DNA of 45,572 nt, taken from positions 1 to 45,572 of the forward strand of contig JAHFOQ010000005.1 in the NCBI GenBank assembly GCA_023261595.1. Reading direction: 5' to 3'. A program made the translations under genes and the position numbers. The notes beneath the pieces were generated by a model. It searched no databases, had not been told where the DNA came from, and saw only the letters and a list, made by a program, of their open reading frames with translations. Numbering within the stretch: position 1 is the stretch's first letter; every line of letters starts with the position of its first letter. This stretch comes from a bacterium. Lineage in GTDB: Bacteria; Patescibacteriota; Saccharimonadia; CAILAD01; BJGX01. Shown piece by piece: positions 29,663 through 39,584 of the stretch.

Positions 29663-31396
29663 ATGCAAAAACTACAACAACTATCTTGGGTAAAAAAGAC
29701 ATTCATTATACTGGGTGCAGTACTTGTATTATTTGTATTGCTTATTATTGGGCTGCGTCTCGCCTACTTTGGGCGTATCTTTCCGGGCGTTAGTGTAAAC
29801 GGCGTTTACCTTGGCGGGTTAACAACTGCTGAAGCTCAGAAAATTCTTCAGAAACAAACCGAAGAATACGCACAAAAACCACAGAGCATTACATTTGCCA
29901 GCCAAACAGTTACTATTTCACCTAGTGAGCTTGGTGCTAATTATAATAACGCTCAAGCAGCTAACCAAGCGTTGAATGCAGGGCGCGGTGGCAATATTGT
30001 GCAGAATTTAGCAAATCAAGTTTCTGCATTTATTGGTGCACAAAATCCAACCACAACCCTTACCTTTGATCCAGATAAAGTTAGTGCTTTTCTGGTAACT
30101 CAAAATCAATCAGTAAGTCAGCCAGTACAAAATTCTAGCATTACCTTTACTGATGGAAAGGTAAATATTGCAGAAAGTACTCCTGGCAACCGTCTAAATC
30201 TTTATAATGCACAGCTTTGGCTAGCTCAATATTTTGGCGAACAAACTACAAAACCTGGTATAGCACCAATTTTTCAAGTTCAACCAACAATTAGTAGTAC
30301 GCAACTGAGTACCTACACAAATCTTTGGCAAAAGATAAGTACACAACCAATTACTCTTACATACGGTACAAGTTCTTGGAATATTGATTCGAATACTGTA
30401 GCAAATTGGCTTGCTGCTAGTCCAACTGATTTGCCAGTAAAAAAAGATATGTTAAGTAGTTACTATGCTCCTGCATCTGAAAAAACAAATACCTATTTCG
30501 ATAGCCAGAAAATTGCCACTTGGGTGAAAGATTTAGCGGGTAAAATTAATACTACTCCTCAAGATGCCGAACTTACTATTGTTGATGGAAGAGCTACTGT
30601 TTTTGCGCAAAGCCGAAACGGGTTAAGTTTAGATGAGGTAAGTACAATTAAAACCATAAATGACTTTTTAAATGGTAGTAGCGCCTCTAATGCTATTGCA
30701 TTAAATGTTAAAACTATTCCAGCTGCCGTAAGTAATGAAAATATTGATAACCTCGGTATTAAAGAACTAATCTCTGAAGGAGTAACCTATTTTCCTGGTT
30801 CTCCAGCTAACCGGCTTCAAAATGTACGCACAGGGGCGAAAAAATTTAATGGTATTTTACTTAAACCTGGACAAGTATTTAGTTTTGGTGAGTACCTTGG
30901 CGAAGTAAGTGCAGCTACAGGATATGCGCCAGGATTAATTATCCTTGGTGATCACGAAGAAAAAGCCTATGGTGGCGGTTTATGCCAGGTATCTTCTACC
31001 GCTTTTCGAGCTGCTCTCCTTGCGGGTCTACCAATCTTGCAACGCACTAACCATGCCTTTGCGATAAGCTATTACACTGCTCCTTACGGTGTGCCAGGCG
31101 TAGATGCTACTATCTATTACCCTCAAGTGGATATGAAATTCTTAAATGATACTGGCCATTACATTCTCATACAAACACAAATGTCAGGAACAACCCTAAA
31201 GTTTGATTTTTATGGAACAAAAACAAAGTCTGGCGTTATTCGTGGACCTGAATTTGTGTCTGGCAACTCAGACCCAACCATTCCATCTCAAACAGTGTTT
31301 TATCGTGATGTACTCAACTTAAATGGCGGTGTTACCAAAACTGACACCTTTAATACTTATTACAAAAGCTCGCTTGATTTTCCTATTACTGATTAA
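29663..31396 (+). CDS. VanW-family protein with PG_binding_4-like N-terminal repeats
   Basis: FPGVSVNGVYLGGLTTAEAQKILQKQ; ARTGAKKFNG/PGQVFSFGEYLGE...GGGLCQVSSTAFRAALLAGL. Confidence 0.9.
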   Translation: MQKLQQLSWVKKTFIILGAVLVLFVLLIIGLRLAYFGRIFPGVSVNGVYLGGLTTAEAQKILQKQTEEYAQKPQSITFASQTVTISPSELGANYNNAQAANQALNAGRGGNIVQNLANQVSAFIGAQNPTTTLTFDPDKVSAFLVTQNQSVSQPVQNSSITFTDGKVNIAESTPGNRLNLYNAQLWLAQYFGEQTTKPGIAPIFQVQPTISSTQLSTYTNLWQKISTQPITLTYGTSSWNIDSNTVANWLAASPTDLPVKKDMLSSYYAPASEKTNTYFDSQKIATWVKDLAGKINTTPQDAELTIVDGRATVFAQSRNGLSLDEVSTIKTINDFLNGSSASNAIALNVKTIPAAVSNENIDNLGIKELISEGVTYFPGSPANRLQNVRTGAKKFNGILLKPGQVFSFGEYLGEVSAATGYAPGLIILGDHEEKAYGGGLCQVSSTAFRAALLAGLPILQRTNHAFAISYYTAPYGVPGVDATIYYPQVDMKFLNDTGHYILIQTQMSGTTLKFDFYGTKTKSGVIRGPEFVSGNSDPTIPSQTVFYRDVLNLNGGVTKTDTFNTYYKSSLDFPITD

Positions 31397-32776
31397 TTAT
31401 TTACCAATACAAAAATTACTAAATACTTCACTAATCATCTCAGTAGAAGTTTGCTTTCCGCTTAACTTATTGAATATTTCTACTAAACTTTGTAGTTCAA
31501 CTAAAACAATATCATCACTGACGTTATTCTGAAGTAATGTATTAAGTATGGTTAGTTGTTTTTTAGCATCTCGAAATAACTGTAACTGTCTATTCGTAAG
31601 TAGTGTTACACTATCTAGTCGAATATCTTGGGTAAAAACTTGGAGTGAATCGGTAACTGATTTAATGAGATTTTTATCTTTTGCATTAATTGATAAAGTC
31701 GAAAATTTTGTAAAGAATTTTTTAGGTGATTGTAGAGATGTGTCTGATTTACTAAATACAACGAGTGTTTTTTCTGGATTAAGAAGTGTGGTGAGTCCAT
31801 TATCGCTGAGATATTTCTCTGTATCTAGTTGTTTTCCAGGTTCAATAAGTAATAATATAATGTCACTATGGGTGATTTCTTGTTTGGTTCTTTCAATACC
31901 AAGTTTTTCTACCCTATCTTTAGAATTATGTAGCCCTGCAGTATCAGTTAGAACAAAGTTTATACCGTTTACTGTAATAGATTCTGTTAATACATCACGA
32001 GTAGTTCCTGCAATGTCTGTAACAAGTGCTCTATCATAACCAAGTAAACTGTTGAGTAGTGTACTTTTTCCAGCGTTTGGTAGACCAACCAATGCAACCT
32101 TAAAGCCCTCTCGAATAATATTTTGATGACGGGCATTTTGTAAGATTAGGGTAATTTCATCTTGTGTGGTAAGAATAATTTTTTTAGCATCAACTGAGGA
32201 AATAGATGGTATATCTTCTTCAGAAAAATCTAGATTGGCAATATAATATGCACTTAGGGAAATTATTTGAGATTTTAATGTTTCAATTTGTTTCGACAGC
32301 GCGCCATTAAGTAATTGGGTAGCCTGTTTGGCTGATCGTTTATTCTGTGCGCTGATAAGCTCCGCTACAGCTTCCGCCTGAATAAGATCAATCTTTCCAT
32401 TCAAAAATGCTCGTTGGGTAAATTCGCCTGGTTGGGCTTGTCGAGTATTTGGCTGATTAACAATATATGAAAGAACTAAATTAATAATAGCGGGTGAGCC
32501 ATGTAGATGTAATTCAACAATATCTTCTCCGGTATAACTATTTGGGCTTGGCATATATACTGCCATTGCTTGGTCTATTTTTTTATTGTCTATCTGAATC
32601 CAGCCAAGCTGTAATTCACGTGGCTTGAGTGATCGATTTTTTGCTGGTATAAAGACTTCTTTTACTATACTTTTTGCTAATTCACCAGAAATTCGAATAA
32701 TAGCAAGAGCTCCTAATCCAGTGGGGGTTGCTAGAGCAGCTATTGTATCTTTTGTCGATTCCATTTTGTTAGCCAT
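31397..32776 (-). CDS. mnmE: tRNA modification GTPase MnmE
   Basis: GLPNAGKSTLLNSLLG, DTAGLH, C-terminal FCIGK. Confidence 0.96.
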   Translation of the reverse strand: MANKMESTKDTIAALATPTGLGALAIIRISGELAKSIVKEVFIPAKNRSLKPRELQLGWIQIDNKKIDQAMAVYMPSPNSYTGEDIVELHLHGSPAIINLVLSYIVNQPNTRQAQPGEFTQRAFLNGKIDLIQAEAVAELISAQNKRSAKQATQLLNGALSKQIETLKSQIISLSAYYIANLDFSEEDIPSISSVDAKKIILTTQDEITLILQNARHQNIIREGFKVALVGLPNAGKSTLLNSLLGYDRALVTDIAGTTRDVLTESITVNGINFVLTDTAGLHNSKDRVEKLGIERTKQEITHSDIILLLIEPGKQLDTEKYLSDNGLTTLLNPEKTLVVFSKSDTSLQSPKKFFTKFSTLSINAKDKNLIKSVTDSLQVFTQDIRLDSVTLLTNRQLQLFRDAKKQLTILNTLLQNNVSDDIVLVELQSLVEIFNKLSGKQTSTEMISEVFSNFCIGK

Positions 32777-32791
32777 ATTACTAATTGAAAT

Positions 32792-33229
32792 TTAAGCTTT
32801 TTTTACAACAATAGAACGATTCGGCTCTTGGCCTTCACTCTCAGTAATAACTTCAGAATTTTCTGAGAGATATGTGTGTATTGCTCGTCGTTCAAATGAA
32901 TTCATTGCGGGTAAACGTTTTGGTCTACCACTCTGAGTAACTTCTTTTGCAATACTTTCAGCAATTGCACTAAGTTTTTTTATGCGTTCTTTTTTATATC
33001 CAGCAACGTCAATAATACACCACTCTGAATCAGGATTTTGACGCTTCATAATACTATTTACTAAGTGCTGTAACGAGCGAAGATTATCACCCTTTTTACC
33101 AATTAGTAATGCGTGGTCTGGGCTCTCAATATCTATCTCGTTCTCTTCAGTTATATTTACCGTGTAGCTAATACCAATTTTATCAAGAATATCGCTAACA
33201 ATTTCTTTTGCCGCTTCTCTACTTTCCAC
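32792..33229 (-). CDS. jag: Jag/KhpB-like KH-R3H RNA-binding protein
   Basis: IGKKGDNLRSLQHLVN; RRAIHTYLSENSEVITESEGQEPNR; adjacent to yidC. Confidence 0.92.
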   Translation of the reverse strand: MESREAAKEIVSDILDKIGISYTVNITEENEIDIESPDHALLIGKKGDNLRSLQHLVNSIMKRQNPDSEWCIIDVAGYKKERIKKLSAIAESIAKEVTQSGRPKRLPAMNSFERRAIHTYLSENSEVITESEGQEPNRSIVVKKA

Positions 33230-34040
33230 GACGTTTTCCGATACTCTTAGTATCTTTCTTTTTTGGTTGAGCGATTTTCTTTACTACAGTTACTTCTTCC
33301 ATTTCTTCTACTTCTTCACTCATTACAATTTTTTGTTGTAAGATCGAGACTAGGTTTGCAGTTAGCCAGTAAAGTGGGAGTGCGGCTGGTAATTTCCAAG
33401 CAATAAATACCGTAACAAGTGGAAAAATATAGTTCATCATCTTTGTTGCTGCAGCACTCGGGTCAGATTTATCAGTTTGTTTTGGTGCGATCATTTGTAC
33501 TTGAATAAATTGAGTTATTCCAGCGAGTATTGCTAATGGAATACTTGGATTAGTCATTGAAACAATCCCAAATAAGGTAGGATGGAAGCTCGAAGGATCT
33601 TGAATAATAGATTGTACCGCTGGAAGATGTTGAATTGGTAGATAAAGCAGGTTAGCTAATTCTGCAGTGTTATGAGTTGCGGCTTGAAAAACAAAATACA
33701 GTGCTATAAGAAATGGAAACTGCAAAAGTACTGGTAAGCATGCTGAGAACGGTGATATTTCTTTTTCTTTATATAATTCCATAAGCATTTGAGACTCTAA
33801 TGCCTTATCTCCATTTGCTTTCTTTTTCAGTTTAGCAATTTCTGGCTGCAACGACTGCATCTTTTTTTGGCTTCTAAGTTGCTTTGAAGTAAGTGGCCAA
33901 AGCGCAAAACGAATAATTAAGGTAAGAATAATAACACTTATACCAAAATCGTGCCCTGGAATTAATCCATAAATAAGAAAGAGTAAGTTTAGTAGTGGCT
34001 GAAGAAAAACTACCTGTAATAAATGAAAAATTGGGCTCAT
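33219..34040 (-). CDS. yidC: Membrane protein insertase YidC
   Basis: ISVIILTLIIRFALWPLTSKQLRSQKKMQSLQPEIAKLK; QFPFLIALYFVFQ; synteny. Confidence 0.95.
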   Translation of the reverse strand: MSPIFHLLQVVFLQPLLNLLFLIYGLIPGHDFGISVIILTLIIRFALWPLTSKQLRSQKKMQSLQPEIAKLKKKANGDKALESQMLMELYKEKEISPFSACLPVLLQFPFLIALYFVFQAATHNTAELANLLYLPIQHLPAVQSIIQDPSSFHPTLFGIVSMTNPSIPLAILAGITQFIQVQMIAPKQTDKSDPSAAATKMMNYIFPLVTVFIAWKLPAALPLYWLTANLVSILQQKIVMSEEVEEMEEVTVVKKIAQPKKKDTKSIGKRRGK

Positions 34041-34288
34041 TGGGTCTCCTTAGGTAAATAACTCATATCAACGCGTGGCTGAACAAATGGATTACAACTG
34101 AGAATACGTTTTGTACTTAAGCCAAATGCCCTGATAATTGGTTGATGAATAAAAGCTTGTTTTGTATATTCACTACAAGTTGGGTAATGACGACAAAATC
34201 CATATGGATAGCGCGATTTAAACAGCCCATGGTCTGGTGATAGGGTTTTTTGATATAGATTTATTGAGGTAATAATAATTGGTTTCAT
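34037..34288 (-). CDS. yidD: Membrane protein insertion efficiency factor YidD
   Basis: INLYQKTLSPDHG...CRHYPTCSEYTKQAF. Confidence 0.93.
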   Translation of the reverse strand: MKPIIITSINLYQKTLSPDHGLFKSRYPYGFCRHYPTCSEYTKQAFIHQPIIRAFGLSTKRILSCNPFVQPRVDMSYLPKETQ

Positions 34289-34620
34289 TCGTTTTTAAAT
34301 ACTTTACTTGTTTGAAGGCTTTGTATAATGACTTTCTCTAGTTCTGAATGACTTAGTTCAGAAAGATCGGTGTATACATTTACTATAACGAAAAAACCAG
34401 GTATCGCCAATGAGATATTTCTTCGAATTATCTCTCGAATGCGTCGGCGAGCTCTGTTTCTTGTGACTGCTTTTTTGCTCACCTTTTTTGATACCACAAT
34501 ACCAAGCTTAATTATTGGACTCTTTACTTGAAGTGTCTTAATAGTAAAGTAAGGTGTACGTACACTTTTACCAAGCCGATAGGTTTTAGAAAATTCTACC
34601 TTTTTTCGGAGTGGTTCCAT
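34285..34620 (-). CDS. rnpA: Ribonuclease P protein component
   Basis: LGIVVSKKVSKKAVTRNRARRRIREIIRRN. Confidence 0.93.
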   Translation of the reverse strand: MEPLRKKVEFSKTYRLGKSVRTPYFTIKTLQVKSPIIKLGIVVSKKVSKKAVTRNRARRRIREIIRRNISLAIPGFFVIVNVYTDLSELSHSELEKVIIQSLQTSKVFKNE

Positions 34621-34627
34621 AAATAAA

Positions 34628-34765
34628 CTAGGCTGAAATCTTTTTTCGGCCTTTTAATTTACGTCTTTTTAAGACTGCACGTCCTTGTCGAGTACTCATT
34701 CGAGCAAAGAAGCCATGTACACGAGCTCGGTAACGTTTTTTAGGTTGGTAGGTTTTTTTACTCAT
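34628..34765 (-). CDS. rpmH: 50S ribosomal protein L34 (absent from the ORF track, 45 aa)
   Basis: [45 protein letters not shown] read from the minus strand. Confidence 0.96.
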   Translation of the reverse strand: MSKKTYQPKKRYRARVHGFFARMSTRQGRAVLKRRKLKGRKKISA

Positions 34766-34819
34766 AGGTCTTATATATACTACAGATTTTTATTCCATTA
34801 GTCAATCTAATTAAGGTAT

Positions 34820-34876
34820 TTTTCCACAACCTCTTGGTTAGAAACAGATTTCTGGTTTTTGTTTGGTTGTGGAAAA
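34820..34876. promoter_or_regulatory. Inverted pair of DnaA-box-like sites upstream of dnaA
   Basis: TTTTCCACAACC (34820-34831) and exact inverse GGTTGTGGAAAA (34865-34876), 33 nt apart. Confidence 0.75.
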
Positions 34877-34922
34877 CTTTTTTAGCGATTATTATAGTAG
34901 TAAAGAAGGGGTGAGAAGATAC

Positions 34923-36272
34923 GTGGAGAACTCAGAAACAAAACTATGGGAATTAGTTCGTGGTAACTTACAGTTATCACTCTCTTCAGCTAATTTCTCT
35001 ACATGGATCGCAACAACTCAAGCAGAGTCGATTACTAATTCATCGGCACACATTCGTGTACCAAACTATATGACGAAGCATTATCTAGAAACTAAGTTTT
35101 ATCAAGATATTCTTGATGCATTTTCTCAGATAGATCATCCAATAGAAAAGGTGGTATTTAGTATTGGTAAAGTTGATAAATCAGCTATTAGTCGTCCAAA
35201 TACAACCTCTACAAAACCTGTAGAACAAAAACCTTCTGAAGAGCCAATAAAAACTACTACTCTAAATACACCTTTTCAAAGTAAATATAATTTTTCTAAT
35301 TTTATTGTGGGTTCTGGTAATCGCCTCGCTTTCTCAGCAGCCCAGCTTGTAGTAGAAAAGCCAGGTTCTGCGTATAATCCCCTCTTTTTATATGGACCAG
35401 CGGGAGTGGGCAAAACTCATTTAATGTGGGCGATAAATACCGAAATTCATAAACTTAACCCAGATGCACGTATTGTATATGTCACTAGTGAACAAATTAT
35501 TAGTGAATTTGTGCAAGCAATCCGTAAAGGGGAGAAATTTACCAACAAATACCGTGAAGTAGATGTTTTACTAGTAGATGATATGCAATTTATTGCAGGT
35601 GCTGAAAAAACTCAAGAAGAGTTTTTTCATACATTTAATACTCTCCATCAAAACAATCGTCAAATTGTTTTATGTTCTGATAGACCACCAAAAGAAATAC
35701 CGACACTTGAAGCACGTTTACGTTCTCGGTTTGAATGGGGAATGGTAGCAGATATCCAACCTCCTGACTTAGAAACTCGCATAGCGATTGTTATGCAGAA
35801 GGCTCAAGATAAAGGTGTTAACCTAGATGAATCTGTAGCAGACCTAATTGCTCGCTCGGCTGAAATGAATATTCGTGAGTTAGAAGGAGCGCTTACAAAA
35901 GTACTGGGTTATTGTTTAGCACATAATACTGAATTAACCTTTGAAGTAGCTGAGATGGCCCTCGGAGATCAAAGTAAGCAGAAAAAACGTGTAGAAGTAA
36001 AAGATATACTCCAAAAAACAGCCAGTTATTATAATATTTCCTATGACGAGATAATGGGCACCCGTAGAAATAAAGAAATTGTACTACCCCGACAGATTGC
36101 AATGTATTTTATGCGTACCGAACTTCACCTTAGTTTCCCTATTATTGCGGCGAAACTCGGTGGGAGAGACCATACAACAATTATGCATGGAGTAAAGAAA
36201 TTAGAAAAAAACATTCCCAATGATAGTAATTTAGCTTCAGATATAACAAAGCTTAAAGCAGAAATATTCTAA
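34923..36272 (+). CDS. dnaA: Chromosomal replication initiator DnaA; probable GTG start at 34923 (ORF-track start 34863 overlaps a DnaA box)
   Basis: ENSETKLWELVRGNLQLSLSSANFSTWI; GPAGVGKTHL; LVDDMQFIAG; LGGRDHTTIMHGVKKLE. Confidence 0.97.
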   Translation: MENSETKLWELVRGNLQLSLSSANFSTWIATTQAESITNSSAHIRVPNYMTKHYLETKFYQDILDAFSQIDHPIEKVVFSIGKVDKSAISRPNTTSTKPVEQKPSEEPIKTTTLNTPFQSKYNFSNFIVGSGNRLAFSAAQLVVEKPGSAYNPLFLYGPAGVGKTHLMWAINTEIHKLNPDARIVYVTSEQIISEFVQAIRKGEKFTNKYREVDVLLVDDMQFIAGAEKTQEEFFHTFNTLHQNNRQIVLCSDRPPKEIPTLEARLRSRFEWGMVADIQPPDLETRIAIVMQKAQDKGVNLDESVADLIARSAEMNIRELEGALTKVLGYCLAHNTELTFEVAEMALGDQSKQKKRVEVKDILQKTASYYNISYDEIMGTRRNKEIVLPRQIAMYFMRTELHLSFPIIAAKLGGRDHTTIMHGVKKLEKNIPNDSNLASDITKLKAEIF

Positions 36273-36549
36273 CTGTGGAAAAGTATGTGTATAAGTTGTG
36301 GGAATTGTGTGTAAGTCTTGTGTATGGTGTGTGTAGAAAACGAGCAGTTACCCACAAACAGATACGGTTAGTAATTATGGCTATGTATAACTCAGTACTT
36401 ACACACGTTCTATACTCAGGAAATACACATTTTAACCACAGTATAAGAATAGCCTTTTTAACTATCACAAAAGCTAAAAATAACATTTTCCACAATTTCC
36501 ACAGGACCTATTACTACTATCATTTATTTAATCTAGTACAATATTAGTT
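36273..36549. other. oriC: Putative oriC (dnaA-dnaN intergenic region with DnaA-box cluster)
   Basis: TGTGGAAAA 36274, TGTGTATAA 36286, TTACCCACA 36348, TTTTCCACA 36486, TTTCCACA 36496; AT-rich; gene synteny. Confidence 0.75.
36537..36542 (+). promoter_or_regulatory. -10 element TACAAT, 7 nt before the dnaN ATG
   Basis: ctagTACAATattagttATG. Confidence 0.5.
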
Positions 36550-37650
36550 ATGAAGGTTTCTTTATTACAACAAAATATTGATACAGGATTATCTATTACT
36601 TCTCGAATAGTACAACCTACTAATAGCCTCCCTATTCTTGGTAATATCCTTGTTTTAGTAGAAAAGGGTTCAATTGAACTTCAAGCTACTAATCTCGAGC
36701 TCTCTATTCGGTATAATATGCCTGCTAAAGTAGAAGTAGAAGGTAGCTGTTCTCTTCCCGCTCGCCTTTTCTTTGATATTGTCCATTCATTAAATGACGA
36801 TAAGATTCAACTTACTTCAAATAAAGATAATATTATCTTGAGAACAGATGGTTTTGAAGCTGAAATGAATGGGTTAAATGCGACTGACTTTCCACAAATA
36901 CCAGAAATTACTACAAAAAATACTATTACCCTCCCATATGAAGTATTTATGAGTTCAGTTGAAGAAATTTTACCAGCCGTTAGTATTGATGAATCTCGCC
37001 CAATTTTAGCTGGAGTACTTATTAATATTACTAAGAAAGAACTTCTTTTGGCTGGTACAGATAGTTACCGACTCGCCCAAAATAAGTTAATGATTGATTC
37101 GGATAAAGAAATTTCAGTTATTGTTCCTGCTTCTACTCTCTCTGAAGTATTGCGTGTTGCTTCTATTCTTTCCCCAGAAGAAATAACGATGCAGCTAAGT
37201 GAAACTGAAATTATTTTTGAGATAGGACAAGCACAAATTATCAGCCAACTTATAGAAGGACAATACCCAGATTATAAAAAGATAATTCCTGAAAAATCTA
37301 CCACACAAATTATTCTTGAAAAGAAAGAACTTACCAGGGCTATTAAGATTGCATCGTTATTTTCACGCGAGAATGCTCATAGTATAGAACTTGTAGTAGA
37401 TGCACGAGAACTTATTATTAACTCTAAAGCGAGTGATGTAGGTACGAATTCTTCAAAAATTCCAGCTAAGGTATCTGGTGATCCAATTACGATGAATGTT
37501 AACGCTAAATACCTCTTAGACGCAGCCAATTCAATTAAGAGTGATATACTCCAACTTCTCTTCACCGACAAGCTAGAACCTTGTGTGGTGAAGCCTGAAG
37601 GTAAATATCACTCAGACTATGTACACATAATAATGCCACTTCGTAGTTAG
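36550..37650 (+). CDS. dnaN: DNA polymerase III beta subunit (sliding clamp)
   Basis: LPILGNILVLVEKGSIELQATNLELSIRY; ESRPILAGVLINI; GTDSYRLAQ; C-terminal IIMPLR. Confidence 0.97.
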   Translation: MKVSLLQQNIDTGLSITSRIVQPTNSLPILGNILVLVEKGSIELQATNLELSIRYNMPAKVEVEGSCSLPARLFFDIVHSLNDDKIQLTSNKDNIILRTDGFEAEMNGLNATDFPQIPEITTKNTITLPYEVFMSSVEEILPAVSIDESRPILAGVLINITKKELLLAGTDSYRLAQNKLMIDSDKEISVIVPASTLSEVLRVASILSPEEITMQLSETEIIFEIGQAQIISQLIEGQYPDYKKIIPEKSTTQIILEKKELTRAIKIASLFSRENAHSIELVVDARELIINSKASDVGTNSSKIPAKVSGDPITMNVNAKYLLDAANSIKSDILQLLFTDKLEPCVVKPEGKYHSDYVHIIMPLRS

Positions 37651-37651
37651 T

Positions 37652-38698
37652 ATGCTAGAAAGTGTAGCTCTTACAAATTTTCGTAACTATTCAGACAAAA
37701 CAATTCAATTAACTGAACCAACTACAATAATTACCGGTAAAAATGCTATCGGTAAGACAAATATTTTAGAATCAATTTTTGTTGGGTTATTTACCAAGTC
37801 ATTTCGTGCTCATGATAGTCAGCTTATACAAAACAGTAAAGAATACTTTCGGATTGAACTAAAATTTCCTAAAAATACGTTAGCGTATCATTACACTGTT
37901 CAACCAAAACCAAAAAAAACTATTAAGCATAATACTAAGCTCACTACATTACGACAAAGTATTGGAACATTCCCTGTAGTTCTGTTCGAACCAAACTCTA
38001 TTCTCCTCTTCTCTCTTAGTCCAAGTTTGCGACGTAAATATCTTGATACCCTTCTTTACCAGCTTGATAAAAAATATGTAGAACATAGTATTGTTTATAA
38101 AAGAACGTTACGTCAACGAAATGCCTTACTTAAAAGAAATAAACAATCAGGTAAATATATGCCAGCAGATGAACAAATATATATTTATAATATTCAACTT
38201 GCAACTTCTGGCGCATATATAACAAAACGGCGTGGTGAATTCATAGCACAGATAACACCTCTCATTCAAGATTTTTATAATACTATTTCTTCAGGTAAGA
38301 AAAACATTCAAACAGAGTTTATCTACTCTAACGTTTCGGAAGAAGACTTACTTAACAAAATTCAAAATAATTGGTCGGTAGATAGTAGTGTTGGATTAAC
38401 TTTAATTGGCCCTCACCGAGAAGATTTTGTTGTGTTATTTAATAATGAACCAGTAAAAAATTATGCTTCTCGAGGAGAAATACGTTCATTACTTCTTGCA
38501 TTTAAATTTGCCGAACTTACATTGTTTAAAGATTCAAAAGAGCCACCTATTCTTTTACTTGATGATGTTTTTAGTGAACTTGATGAACAACGGCAAAAAC
38601 TACTAATAAAGAATACATCTAGCTACCAAACAATTATTACTAGTACCGATATTCCTCGAAATGTTATTAAAGAGTTTCAACATATTGAGCTAGTATGA
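37652..38698 (+). CDS. recF: DNA replication/repair protein RecF
   Basis: LTNFRNYSDKTIQL; ITGKNAIGKTNILESI; LIGPHREDF; ILLLDDVFSELDEQR. Confidence 0.96.
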   Translation: MLESVALTNFRNYSDKTIQLTEPTTIITGKNAIGKTNILESIFVGLFTKSFRAHDSQLIQNSKEYFRIELKFPKNTLAYHYTVQPKPKKTIKHNTKLTTLRQSIGTFPVVLFEPNSILLFSLSPSLRRKYLDTLLYQLDKKYVEHSIVYKRTLRQRNALLKRNKQSGKYMPADEQIYIYNIQLATSGAYITKRRGEFIAQITPLIQDFYNTISSGKKNIQTEFIYSNVSEEDLLNKIQNNWSVDSSVGLTLIGPHREDFVVLFNNEPVKNYASRGEIRSLLLAFKFAELTLFKDSKEPPILLLDDVFSELDEQRQKLLIKNTSSYQTIITSTDIPRNVIKEFQHIELV

Positions 38699-38958
38699 GC
38701 GATTTAGAACCAATTAATTTTAGTCAATTTAAGAGGCATAAAGAATTATCAAATAGTAATAGAGATATATCTGAAATTCAGAATATTATTTTTGAAATAA
38801 CAAAAATACAAGTTAATATAAAAAAATATCAGCCTCCGGTTTTAGTAATTACAGCTCCAAGTGCATCAGCAGCAAGTGAACTGAATCTATCAAAACAAGT
38901 ATTACTATCAAAAATATCTCAGTACAATTTATCGCAAATAACTATCGTTATACAATAA
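38695..38958 (+). CDS. DciA/DUF721-like protein
   Basis: Position immediately after recF; LVITAPSASAASELNLSKQVLLSKIS resembles the DUF721 C-terminal half. Confidence 0.6.
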   Translation: MSDLEPINFSQFKRHKELSNSNRDISEIQNIIFEITKIQVNIKKYQPPVLVITAPSASAASELNLSKQVLLSKISQYNLSQITIVIQ

Positions 38959-38963
38959 TTGTT

Positions 38964-39584
38964 TTATCCTGGCGGAGCTCCCTGTCCTTGAAGAAAGCGC
39001 AATTCTTTATACTGAATTTGTTCAGTATTAGTATTAATATTATTTGAATTTAAGTAATTAATAGCATTCTGTTTATATCTATCGTATGGATTGCTTTGAA
39101 TAGTAACGATAAACGTATTTGTTGCATTATTATATTCAATATAAAAACCATCACCTTGTCGAGGAAGTGATTTTATAAATCTCGTTCGTTCGGAAGTATC
39201 TTTTCCGGTTGTAAATATAAATGTTATTGGGTCAATCTTTTCATTATTAATTGATTCAATATTCGAAATCTTTATTGTGTATTGTGTGTTTTCTTTTAAA
39301 TTTGTATTCGGTTTTAAGGTTAAAACTGTATCGCTAATATTTTTTATAAAATATGAATTAGGTATTACTTCTACAATGTTTGCAGTTTCTTTTTTAGAAA
39401 GTGGTTTAGAAAATTCAAAAGTAATTTCTGAACTAACGTCTACTTCTTTACTATAATTAACTGGTTTTGTTTTTAGTAATAAGAATGATTGGTTTGTATT
39501 ACTCGAATTTAGAACAAATATAAACCCTAAAATAATTATAAGAAAAGCTACAAAAATAACTGCAATAATAATGTTCTTTTTCAT
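38964..39584 (-). CDS. Membrane-anchored protein with SbsA/Big_5-like Ig domain
   Basis: N-terminal TM; YSKEVDVSSEITFEFSKPLSKKETANIVEVIP...NLKENTQYTIKISNIE. Confidence 0.65.
   Translation of the reverse strand: MKKNIIIAVIFVAFLIIILGFIFVLNSSNTNQSFLLLKTKPVNYSKEVDVSSEITFEFSKPLSKKETANIVEVIPNSYFIKNISDTVLTLKPNTNLKENTQYTIKISNIESINNEKIDPITFIFTTGKDTSERTRFIKSLPRQGDGFYIEYNNATNTFIVTIQSNPYDRYKQNAINYLNSNNINTNTEQIQYKELRFLQGQGAPPG

Noticed and set aside
31548-32039. 163-aa plus-strand ORF
   Set aside because: Entirely antisense to mnmE; composition (Ser/Leu/Val-rich) is typical of an antisense shadow ORF
34863-34922. TTG start for dnaA at 34863
   Set aside because: Overlaps a DnaA box and promoter; GTG 34923 (MENSETKLWELV) fits DnaA N-termini better
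36253-36547. ORFs 36253..36495 (-) and 36275..36547 (+)
   Set aside because: Lie in the DnaA-box-rich dnaA-dnaN intergenic region; low-complexity translations with no RBS
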